Assembly: GCF_003945595.2 (NCBI RefSeq)
Contig: NW_024103696.1
Coordinates: 620,001-684,000, forward strand
Direction of reading: 5' to 3'
DNA from: Pipra filicauda
Lineage: Eukaryota; Chordata; Aves; Passeriformes; Pipridae
DNA: 64,000 nucleotides
Part shown: positions 51,280-61,515 of the stretch, piece after piece
Position numbering within the stretch: the stretch's first letter is position 1
How the letters are laid out: each line of letters begins with the position of its first letter
Position numbers and translations under genes: made by a program
The notes under the pieces: model-generated
The model's database searches: none
Seen by the model: the letters and a program-made list of their open reading frames with translations, nothing else
What the model was told of the DNA's origin: nothing

Positions 51280-54200
51280 CTGCAAGAGAACACAGTTTAA
51301 AACAGAACACATCATAAAATGCTATCAAACTAAAATTAATCGTAAAAAACTATCATGATAGTGATATTAATATTAACAGGAATGTTTCTTTTTGTTTCTT
51401 TAGGATATGAAAAGTAGCTATAAAACAAATTACAACATCTAAATAGGAGCAATGATATTTCAGATTCTATACTACACTTACAAGAATATGAGCAGATACA
51501 AGTTTTACCTCATTTTAATTCAGCTGCTTCTGGTTAAAGTTCATATGAACTATGCAACCAGAAGAAAAACACTAAACTGTTACCACACCGTTTCCATCTA
51601 CAACACTCTATAAAGCAATAACATCTGCTCTAAGTTCCTTTTGAATTTCTGACTATATTGTTAGAAAATATTTTTCTCCTATTAATGAATATGAAAAAAT
51701 AAAGCATAGATGCTTGACTACTATGAAAATAATCTATTGTTAATACAGGGAACAGTAGGTAATTTCAAAATGTGGATTAACAAGGCTATAATCATATCCT
51801 GTAACAAAAAATGCCAACAATACTTATATTTTAAAAAAAAATGGTTGAAAATTAAGTAGGGGAGTAAATCTGAACCAAAGTATTTTGGTAAACAAGTAGA
51901 ATATTCTAAATTGTGGAACATGGTAAACTGAGGTTAAGTCTAATGGAACGCTTAGATTGAAAACTGTATTATTAATATACAATATCTTAGTTCTTTACTT
52001 TTTTTAACAGACACATAGGAATGCCCACTTTTAAGAAGCAAATACAGAAAAATGTCAGGTTTTGGTGCACAGGTAATAAATAGGGCTCGCTCTTTAACAA
52101 GTTTTGCAAAGAGCCCTGCTAAATCCTAATAAAACCAGCAAATGAACGATGACAAGTAATGATATTTGGCCTATGAGCTTATCAAGCACAGAGCTCTGTG
52201 AGCTAATGAAACTAAAAAGATGTCCAAGGTATATCTGAAGTTGCTGAACAGCGAAGGTCGAGAGGCTTTCTCAAGTGTCAGTTCAACGAAAAGAGTAAGG
52301 AGTGCCCTACCATTAACCTGAAAATTATCTATATTTAAGTGTTTCATAACAGCATCCAGACAACCATTGGCATTCAAAATAGCTGTATTTGTAATCTTAA
52401 AGCATGATATTTGTCATTCATTCTGTAGTTATGTAGAAAGCATAGTATCCTTCAAAACTCTTGAGTGCTATTAAATATATTTCATTATTTGGTCTGCATT
52501 AAGAAGAACTAATTGGAAATAACTAGTAAAAGTGAAACTAGATTATATAATACAGACATAAGGACACCTCCTGATTATACGGTTAATGAAAGCTATGTCA
52601 TTGTTTAAAGAACGAACCGAGTGACACTTTTTTTTTTTGTAAGATTCATTGAGTTCCACGTCCTTCACATCTACAATTACAATTACAAGTAACAATCTAC
52701 AATTACAAATAACATCACAGATAAATTAGTTTACTTCTAGGGAATAAATCCTTTCTTTCCTTCAAATAGATACATAAATACAGGCATATACATGATTTTT
52801 CCTATACTGATAGATATAGTTTCACGATGAATTAGATAAAGCATATGAATTAAAAAACATAAATTCCTTTTCCCTATAAAGGATGCAGAATTGTAATGAA
52901 TATTCATGTTGAAATCTCTGAAATTAAATCTTTCACCATTCTTGGTTTGCAGGGAATTTTATGTAGTGTGAAAAGCATTCACTGGATTTACATAGTAACA
53001 TAGCAATTTCAATACACCATTTGATATATACACACAGTATGGGACAGAAACAGGTTCACCTTAGATACCCTTTAGTCTACAAACCTCAATCGTCAATCAG
53101 ATATAAAGATTATTAAACTACAGACTTCTATATACTGCCACTCTAAAACAAGGAATGCAGTTATGGTAGATTTATGTAAGTATAGCTCTAACAAATATGT
53201 TGGTGTAAAGGAAGCCATTTTTAACTGAAGCCACAATAGCACGTCAGACATACATTGACAGAATTTTTTCTTATATCTACGTGTTTTCTAACCACGGTTT
53301 TTTTCAATATATAGATAAAGACTACAGGGCAAATTCCCTTTTTGGTTAAACTCTTGACAGTACTTAAAATAAGAGCAGACAGATATTACTTACTGCTGAT
53401 TTTACCCTAAACTGATGTAGTAATCTCTAGAGAACCTGGGACACAAGTGTGCTTTGTTTTTTTTCAGCATTGACTTACATGAGGATTTAGTGTGAAAGAC
53501 TAGGAATTTTTAGCTTATTCCCCACAGCCACTTTCTTCCAAATCCAAATATAGACTCAAGTCTTAATTTTTGTGTTCTTCAGATGATAGCAATGATTCCT
53601 CACATGCCACAGACTGTGGACCTATTTTTATCAGTGGCATAACAGTCACAGCATAGACAGGCCATTTGAGTGTTAGATATTTGGTTATATTCCACATCCC
53701 CCAAAGAACTGAAAGGGTTACCATGAATCTTCTGTCTCATACTGTTGATGTACTCCTTTAGTCCAATGCTGTTCTTTTTACCAGAGAGCTAAGGCAAAAC
53801 TCTCAAATAATAAGACCAAACCCTCTCCATACCAAGACTGACGACTTTCATTGCTATAGATTGATGAAAATTCTTTCTAAGTTACAGCTTGTACAGTTAA
53901 CCTCTTCCACAATTTTTAGTACTGCTGGAAGGTCCTTAAATTTTCTTTAGCCTAAGACAAAACAGACAGTTTGCCCATTCGGCCTGTGGGTAGCTGAATG
54001 AGAATGTCTATGTAAAGATACTCAGGAAAGGAAAAGAAACAGGCAAACCCTTACTGCTAATCCAGATATGGAAACCATGAACCTATCTGCCCTGTTAGAA
54101 TACATTATTATAAAATTAATGAAATAGTAAAAAGAATGAGCTTACATTTATACACGAGATTACTCTGCACATGGTAAAACTGCATCTGTGTGGACTGAAC

Positions 54201-55479
54201 TAAAAATTTCATATTAAAACAGTGATATCAAAGGTCAAGGTAACATATCTATAAATTAACGAGTTCACCTATCCATAAGACAAATTAGACCTTGATATTT
54301 ATAAATCAATGAGTTCTACATACGAGCCTATTAATATAAAATCAACCTCATCATTTTGAAATATGTATTTATGCAGACCAAGCAGATACATCACAGACCA
54401 CTGATCTTCTGTCTTTCCAGTAAAACAATAGTAAGAATTTTTTGTTTGTTTTCTAATCGAATTATGAAAAACAAAAAAAAAGGGCATTGCATCTAAAATA
54501 TCTGCTGCAACATGCAATGACATATTCCTAATTCCTGGAATAATCAGGACACCTGTTGAAGGACAGTGCAACTTCCATCTAAGCACCACGCTCAGCTTTC
54601 CATTCCAAGCAAACGAGGACAGAGGAACTCTGGAGCATGCTTCAGTCTCTCTTAAAGACATCTCTTGTGTGCACTTCCTGATTATGAACCGTAACTTCCA
54701 ATAAGCACTCTTGGCTTTTCCAGATCAAATGTAACCTGTAAAGGCTAGATTCACTTTGCAAGTACCTACATGCTACTTTACAATTAAATTTTATGTTCAG
54801 CTGAAGTTTTCAGCTGCCATCTAACACCACTGAAATGCACGTTGCAAGGGCACTGAAGTTTCCATCAGTAAGCATGACCAGCCTAATGAATGTTGCCAAA
54901 CAGCAAAGCCCTAATATCCCATCATCCTATGTCGACTCAAACACATATTAGCCAAGTTTTGTCTCACACTTACTGGATAAAACTTCATAAATATATAGAC
55001 ATAGGGAACATCTTCAGAGTTTGCAACACATATGCAAATATCAGCAACAACATCCAATGAGTCCACCCCAAAGGTATTTGTACTAAAGTTAAGCAGACTC
55101 AGCTGACCTGCTTTCAAATAAGGTCAAGAATTCAGAAATCCTACATACCTGTAGCCTCAAGTATAGAGGCACCAGGAAATGAGATGTGAATTTTTTTTTT
55201 TACTCCTTTTTTACTCTGTAAACCAGATCATGTTACATTACAACATATGTGTTAATTAAGACAAGGGTAGGAAAAAGCATGACGGAGACATGATAAAGTA
55301 AAGAAGTCAACTTAAGTCTGGTGACTATTTATATGGTTATGAAAGTAACAAACAGCTTTGGCAGACAGAATTAAGAAATCCCAACTAATGGAGTTCAAGG
55401 GTTAGGATACTCATACTAGACCCTGGGAAACTCTATTTTCCCATAAGGAAGAGTAAGTAGTGAAAAACAGGACTTCATA

Positions 55480-56605
55480 TTATTTGAGACAGCCAGCATG
55501 GTTTCATCAAGGGCTAGTCTTCATGACCAACCTAGTGGCTTTCTACAATAGAGTGACTACATCTGTGGACAAGGGAAGAGCTATGGATGTTATCTGGACT
55601 TCTGCAGGGCCTTTGACATAGTCCCTACAACATCTCTAAGTTGGAGAGATAGGGATTTGGTTTGTGGACTGCTTGGTGGATGAAGAACTGGTTGGACAGT
55701 CACATTCAGAGGATAGTGGTCAGCTGCTCAATGTCCAGATGGACATCAGTAACAAATGGTATCCCTCAGGGGTCTGTATTGGGACTAGTGTTATTTAATG
55801 TCTTCATCAATGACATAGTGGGATCCAGTGCATGCTCATCAAGTTTGCAGATTACACCAAGCTGAGTGGTGCAGTTGACACACCTGAAGGACAGGATGTC
55901 ATCCAGAGGGACTTGGAGAAGCTCAACAAGTGGGCCCTTGGGAATCTCAGGAGGTTCAACAAGGTCAAGTGCAAGGTGCTGCACAATGGGTCAGGGCAAT
56001 GCCCAGTATCAAAACAGGCTGTGGGATGAAGCAATTGAGAGCAGTCATGACAGAGAGGCTTTGAGAATACTTGTGAATGAAAAGCTGAAGATGAACTGAC
56101 AGTGTGTGCTCATAGTCAAGAAAGCCAATTGTATTCTGGGCTGCATCAAAAGAAGCATGGCCAGCAGGTTGAAGGAGAGGATTCTGCCCCTCAGCTCTCA
56201 TGAGACCCTCCCACCTGGAGGACTGCATTCAGTTCTGTGGCCCCACCATCAGAGCGACATGGACCTGCTGGAGCAGATGCAAAGGAAGGCCACAGAAATG
56301 ATCAGAGGGCTGGAGCACCTCTCCTGTGAAGACAAGCCAAGAGAGTTGGGGTCATTCAGCCTTGAGAAGAGAAGGCTCCAGGGTGACCTTACTGCAGCCT
56401 TTCAGTACTTAAAGGGGGCTTGTAAGAAAGATGGGGACAGACTTTCTATCAGGGTCTGTTGTGACAGGATAAAGGGTAATAGTTTTAAACTAAAAGAGGT
56501 TAGACTTAGACTAGACTTCATGATAAGGGTGGTGAAACACTAGAATAGGTTGCCCAGAGAGGTGGTAAATGCTCCATCCCTGGAAATATTCAAGGTCAGG
56601 ATGGA
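55480..56605 (+). mobile_element. CR1 LINE, about 1.1 kb, plus strand, decayed RT
   Basis: Sense-oriented CR1 inside the first long COL19A1 intron, antisense to the gene. Broken frames show RT pieces: [21 protein letters not shown] (55.7-55.8 kb), [14 protein letters not shown] (55.83 kb), [22 protein letters not shown], and downstream LLEQMQRKATEMIRGLEHLS and LEKRRLQGDL. The change from the usual DDT to DYT in the RT-domain continuation, plus several frame switches, shows it is non-functional. The usual 3' octamer tail is missing, so the copy ends before or has lost its terminus near the LEVFK-like region. Confidence 0.92.
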
Positions 56606-59330
56606 TGGGAATATCAGAAATATGAATATATGAGAGGTACTGTAGAGTCATTATCTTGATTTTGAGAAGTATCTAGCCATACTGAAAACATTAAAACCAA
56701 AAAAGCTGAACAGATTTCCATACTTGAAACCACTCTGTATTTGGGCTAAAGTGCCTATCCAAAATTATAATCTAGAGCCTATACTTTTCACAACACATTC
56801 CATGTCAAAAGGCAATGGAAATTCACCATGCCTGACAGTCCCAGGACTTTGCTTATACTACATTTTTCATGGGTTAGCAAGTGACTTTAAAAACAGTAAT
56901 TGTAAAACAAAGTTGAAAAAGAAGCAATGATCTGGGAATGAGACAGAGTATTAATATTCTTAATATAGAGCATTCTGGAATGATTAAATTAGAACTTCAT
57001 GTGTCACTACAGCTCATATCCACTCTCAAAACCCAAATATTCCCAATAAGTTGACAACATGAACAAAATATTCTTGAAGTCAGATCAAAAACAGGATTGT
57101 GGAAAACTCCTGAACCCTCTCCCTCAGAGTTGCTATATTCTGTCATGAGAAGTGAGTGTTTCCTTCTGATGAACATTCAGCATAGCAAAGCTTCTGGATA
57201 GGCAAGAACTGAAAGAAATTCTTGCTGTGAATCTAACGGTTACTGGGACACTCAGAGCCTAAAGAGGACTGCTCCAAGATGATCCAGCATACTCTGTCAC
57301 ACTGACCTTTTTTTCAATACTGGTGGTTATTTATTACAATATTGACCCAAAGAATAAGTATATTTGGCATGCCAGCTCAGAAAGCTCTCCCCTACATATA
57401 CACACAAGTTAATCCTTTCCCTAACACACTTCTTTCCCTCATCACCCTTAAATTAACTCTAATTCATACTTTTTCATGAATTTCAAAGCCATTCCTTTAG
57501 AATCAAGTAGATCAGGTGATAAATTTCAGGATGTAAATACAATAATCCCAGATTGTCTCTAAATTTGCTTTACTGGAAAGGCTTTCATATTAGCACAGTG
57601 AGAAATAAATGCTAGGCATATGTTGTTGAAGGATTGTCTAGGCAGATACTGAGGGACAGATGCTGATCCAAACAGAATTGGTGCATAGGAGAGAACAAAG
57701 ACAAAAGAAAGAATGACTTAGAGTGTCTTAATGCAAGATAGGAGGAGGAAAAAAAAAAAGAGGTTAGCTATTCCTCTCTTCTTGAAGTGAGCATATTTCC
57801 AATTTGTAACAGATTCATCTGCATATAAATTATCAAACTGTAGCAAGACTACTTTGCAACACAGAGTATTCGTGTCAGCTGAGCAGGGCAGATTAACAAA
57901 AGGTTTGCAGAAAGATCTGTATTCGTTTTACTGCTGCTCCATTACGGGGTTCGTTCTTTCTCAACTCCTGCTTACTGGTCTACAAGTTGTATTTCTTTTT
58001 TGGACAGTAACCATACCTACAGACTCTAGAAGAGTCTCTTTCCCATTATCAACTTAAGGCTTCACTCTGAGCCTATTCCCTGCTGTTGCCAGAGCTGCTC
58101 AAGCTGGCAGCTATCTACTTGTTATTCCTCACCATCTGCCTGTATCTCCACAAACTGCAGAAGCATCTCTCAATTGCACACCATCAGCTATTCACAGGAG
58201 AAGTTCAATCTCTCTTCTTCTTCCTAGTGGTTCAATTGGACCCATATTTGATCCATTTGTGACAATCAGGTTAAGGAAAACTGCAACTTCACTGCTGGCT
58301 GCCTAGGCACTAACTTCTAACAGAATGTAATGCAGAGTTCAGATTCACTGTATATTAACAGTTTAATGTACCTGTCACATATGTCCAACATTTACTAAGA
58401 CATATTTTCTTTATGGGGAAAAAAAGAATATAGAAGAAAAGAGAAAATTCTTCCTGGAATTTTGTTTTAACATTTTTCAAGTTTCCATTTATTCATTTAT
58501 GTTGTTAGGGAACCTTCTGCACTCACATGATTTTAGCACTTTTAAAAACTTCCCTTCTGCAACTAGCCAGCTAGCAGTGACAGAAAATACAACCTATTTT
58601 GCTTTTTTCAGACAGTTGAATAGAATGATTTTACAGCTACGATGTAGGTTTGTTCTCTCACAGGGGTTAAGAATAATTCATCAGTAGAGCACTTAGCCTT
58701 GCTGCCCTAAAAATATAAGGGAAAGAAATCTTTGACTTAAATTCAGACTCTTCACAATGCATTACTCTTACCTGAGAGCCCACACATTACACTTATTATT
58801 TATTCAATATTACTACTTATAGTTTCCAGGAGTAGTAAAAGGATCATTATCCTAGTCACTGATTTTTTTAATTTCTTGGGCCTGAGTTTCGAATGTGCTA
58901 TTGAAATTCAAAGTTTTTGTGTATGTATAGCTTCTATTATCTTTCATCAGATTTCTGGAAAAAACAGCATTACTAAAAGTTAAGTTACTTTTTGAAAAAA
59001 AAGTACTTCATTTAAATAACAATAAGCCTGTTCTTCTTGCCAGTAAATGTAAGAAATTTATAGAAAGTTGAGGTATGTGTGGAGGCTGAGCAATTCCAGA
59101 AAACTGACATTCCTCATGTGAGAAGCACACATGATGTGCCTTTAAGACAGAATTTACCACACCCTGGAGAGTTACTGTAGAGTTTAAGTGAAAATTCTAG
59201 ATAACATGTGGACGGAGAAAGAAGAAAACAAAGAAGTATGAGAAAATTTGCAGAATATGGGTAACAGCTTTTAAGTTAGAAAATATCACTATATTCCTTT
59301 TCCCCACCAGGCACAAGGTTTTGTCTAAGA

Positions 59331-59350
59331 TAGATACAGATAGATACAGA
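59331..59350. repeat. 10-bp tandem duplication (tagatacaga)2
   Basis: Two exact copies of tagatacaga preceded by a related taaga; short tandem repeat in the intron. Confidence 0.85.
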
Positions 59351-59712
59351 TCTTTGAAGTATTGTTTAGGTCAGTGTGATAACTAGTCTGCTATAATAAA
59401 GCCACGTGACTTGTTCACAAAAGTTTCACAAACTTTGATTTATAATCTTGGTTTGTATGGTACAGAAAAAAAGGACAAAACAAAACTCCTAGGATCTACA
59501 ACTGCCTCCAAGCACGATTCTTCCAAGCACAGGAAGGCTATTTTGAAACTGCTTCTAACCTAGGACATTCTACAAAAAAAGATTTACATTATCTTGTATA
59601 ATTTTATCTCCTCATACTGTTTATTTTCCATGTGCTGTTGCTATCTGTTAGAAATTTTTCAGTACTGAGATTTATGCCTTTGGTCTGTGATGGGCAAGAA
59701 AAGTGGAAGTAC

Positions 59713-59842
59713 CTGTCTGGTCACTCACAGCCACGGAAGTAGAAACAGGAAGGAGGAGGAAGACTGCCATACAAAGCCAAATTATGCAGGATCCAATGTA
59801 GTTCATCTCCCCCTGAACACATATGAACAATCAGCTACAAAT
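59713..59842 (-). CDS. COL19A1: COL19A1 first coding exon: start codon and signal peptide
   Basis: The start codon is at 59806-59804 and 94 nt of coding sequence run to a donor at 59712 (cagacag|gtactt). The 31 residues begin MNYIGSCIIW and contain a hydrophobic core (IIWLCMAVFLLL) followed by PVSTSVAVS, a classic secretory signal with small residues for cleavage around STS-VAV. The layout and the STSV ending resemble the human collagen XIX leader as I recall it. The exon ends in phase 1, matching the next exon. Upstream of the ATG an acceptor (tttctgtttcag) would start the exon at 59842; a second possible acceptor (gttcag) lies 6 nt before the ATG. Either way a 5' UTR intron is implied, with a non-coding exon 1 further right, probably in the CpG island. 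The plus-strand ORF across this stretch is a shadow. Confidence 0.87.
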
Positions 59843-60480
59843 CTGAAACAGAAAATAAGCATTTTTAGAACAGTTTCATCTTATTCTTTTCGCCTTACTC
59901 CATCAGAAAACTGCAAACAAAAATTTCTTAACTGTGAAGAGAAAGTTGCTAGCAACATTCAAGTGTATAATTTATCTGCTTAAGGAGCTACAAAAAGTCT
60001 TATGTCAATTTAGAAATAAATGACAAATATACTCCTTTTTAGTTCTTTATTGAACTTCAAAGTAACACCTTAGAAAAACTAACTCAGATATATTAGTTGT
60101 AAAGGCCCTGATTTTCCATTTAATTAGTGATTAATAATTTTATATTTCTCCCCAAATTATTTTTCAATTTTCAATATATTAGCTAAACTGGTGTCACAAC
60201 ACTTCCAGTGACTTTGAAGACTACTACTGCTGAAGTAGTCTTCAAATTGAACAAAGAACAACATGCAGTTGGTTCAGTTTAAGCACAACAGAAACCAAAA
60301 TATGCTGTTTCTTTACCTTGCAAAATATGCAAGCAGCCTATATTTAATTGCCACTTAAAATCTCACAAATGTACAGTCTGGCTTCAAGAACATAGCTTTT
60401 ATTGTTCAGCTTTTCTTCTAAGTCAACTGTGACGCATAGATACACGCAGATTTAATGACACACAGAAAATGGCAAATATT

Positions 60481-60502
60481 ATTCTAATCTAATTCTAATC
60501 TA
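60481..60502. repeat. 11-bp tandem duplication (attctaatcta)2
   Basis: Two exact copies of attctaatcta, followed by a partial third (atc), between the CpG island and the first coding exon. Confidence 0.9.
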
Positions 60503-60769
60503 ATCATTTTCTGTAAGAAAAGTAAAACACATAACTAAGATGCAATTTTTATAATTATTTTCACAGGGCACCTTATTCATCATCAGAGCTATTCTGTCAG
60601 TCACATGCACTGACAGCAACTACACCATCATTAACTTTTCCAGCCTCCCCACCAGCAGCGAAGCCAATATATGTTCAAATAACATTATCATTTAATTTCC
60701 TGCACCTGCTTTGCAAGCAGGCATCGGGAATTCACTAGAGCTGCCGCTTCAGAGGACTCGTTTTTTGAA

Positions 60770-61515
60770 GGGCTCTAACAACCAGCATCACCACCCCCTT
60801 GCTGCCGCCGCACCTCCAGGCTTGGTGCCCTCCCGCCGGGGGCTCCGGAGGCTCCGCTCCCTCGCTCAGCTGGCGCTCCGGAGCCCACGGGGCGCCTGTG
60901 GAGCGACCCGAGCCCTCGGCAGCTCAGATTTTAACTCGGCAGTGCCGGCAGCTTCATTTCTCTCGGATCGAGCCGGGTTTGCCGGAGGGAAGGTCCAGCA
61001 CTCCAGGCGGAAAGGCAAGCGGACAGCTTGGGCGGCGGGGCTGGGCGAGGAGCCCGAGCAGCGCCCCCGCCCCGCAGCCGGAGCTCGCTCTCTGAGCTCT
61101 CGGCTCCGCGCCCCCGGCCCCGCTGTCGGGCCCCCCCGCCGCCCCCGCCCCGTCTCCCCGGACCCTCCTGCGGCGCCGGGAGCGGCCGGCCCGGGCGAGC
61201 CGAGCGAGGGGCAGCGCCCGCCGACGCTTCCTATGCGGCCCCGGGGCGGAGCGGAGCCAGGATCTCGCTCGGGCCGGCGGCGCCGGCGGGCGGGGGAGAC
61301 CCGGTGCCGCCGGGCGCTGCCGCGGGGCCGCGCCGGCACCTGCACGGGGCCGCAGGTGAGGGGCCGCCGCGGGCGGGAGCGGGCCGGGGTCGGCAGCGCT
61401 GGTGCCAGCCCGGCGGGACGCGCCCCTCGGCATCCCCGATGCTGCGCGGCGCGGTGCCTCCTCCTCGGAGGGCACTCGCTGCCGCAGCTCACTCACCGGC
61501 GTGTTCGACTAACTG
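60770..61515. promoter_or_regulatory. CpG island, probable COL19A1 promoter / non-coding exon 1
   Basis: About 750 bp of very GC-rich, CpG-dense sequence in an otherwise AT-rich window, with abrupt edges. It lies about 1 kb upstream of the signal-peptide exon, whose 5' side has an acceptor, so a non-coding first exon in or near the island is expected. Candidate donors are gccg|gtgagt on the minus strand (exon edge 61497) and cgcag|gtgagg on the plus strand (exon edge 61355); the latter would belong to a divergent transcript. Long ORFs on both strands here (up to 283 codons) are Arg/Pro/Gly/Ala-rich compositional artefacts, and no known protein was recognised. No TATA box was evident. Confidence 0.8.

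Larger units (their letters stand above)
51280..59712 (-). other. COL19A1 first coding intron (8.4 kb)
   Basis: Contains the 1.1-kb plus-strand CR1 and simple repeats. A small local duplication (atctacaattac at 52669 and 52695) is present. No other gene or conserved-looking frame was recognised. Confidence 0.8.
14572..59842 (-). other. COL19A1: COL19A1 gene, 5' part (nine coding exons, open at the 3' end)
   Basis: Gene-level entry. Coding exons in transcription order: 59806-59713, 51279-51205, 50720-50621, 29136-29013, 28638-28363, 26614-26534, 24003-23878, 23414-23352, 14625-14572. All have AG acceptors and GT donors on the minus strand, and every junction keeps phase. The sum is 993 nt, exactly 331 codons. 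The predicted protein has a signal peptide, a TSPN/LamG-like non-collagenous domain, a Cys-rich linker and the start of a Gly-X-Y helix. Compared from memory with human collagen XIX it shares VSGFDL, CFKLGS, GLPEEYS, LFDRQWHKLGIS, CCEIS, TAHASK, PNK and GEAGLPG in the same order. Collagen XIX is a secreted, minor basement-membrane-zone FACIT collagen. COL9A1 and other TSPN collagens fit less well. No further exon was recognised below 14572, so the gene continues beyond the left edge. Confidence 0.95.

Noticed and set aside
59687..59983. 98-codon plus-strand ORF at the signal-peptide exon
   Set aside because: It is the antisense shadow of the COL19A1 first coding exon, which has proper start, signal peptide and donor on the minus strand.
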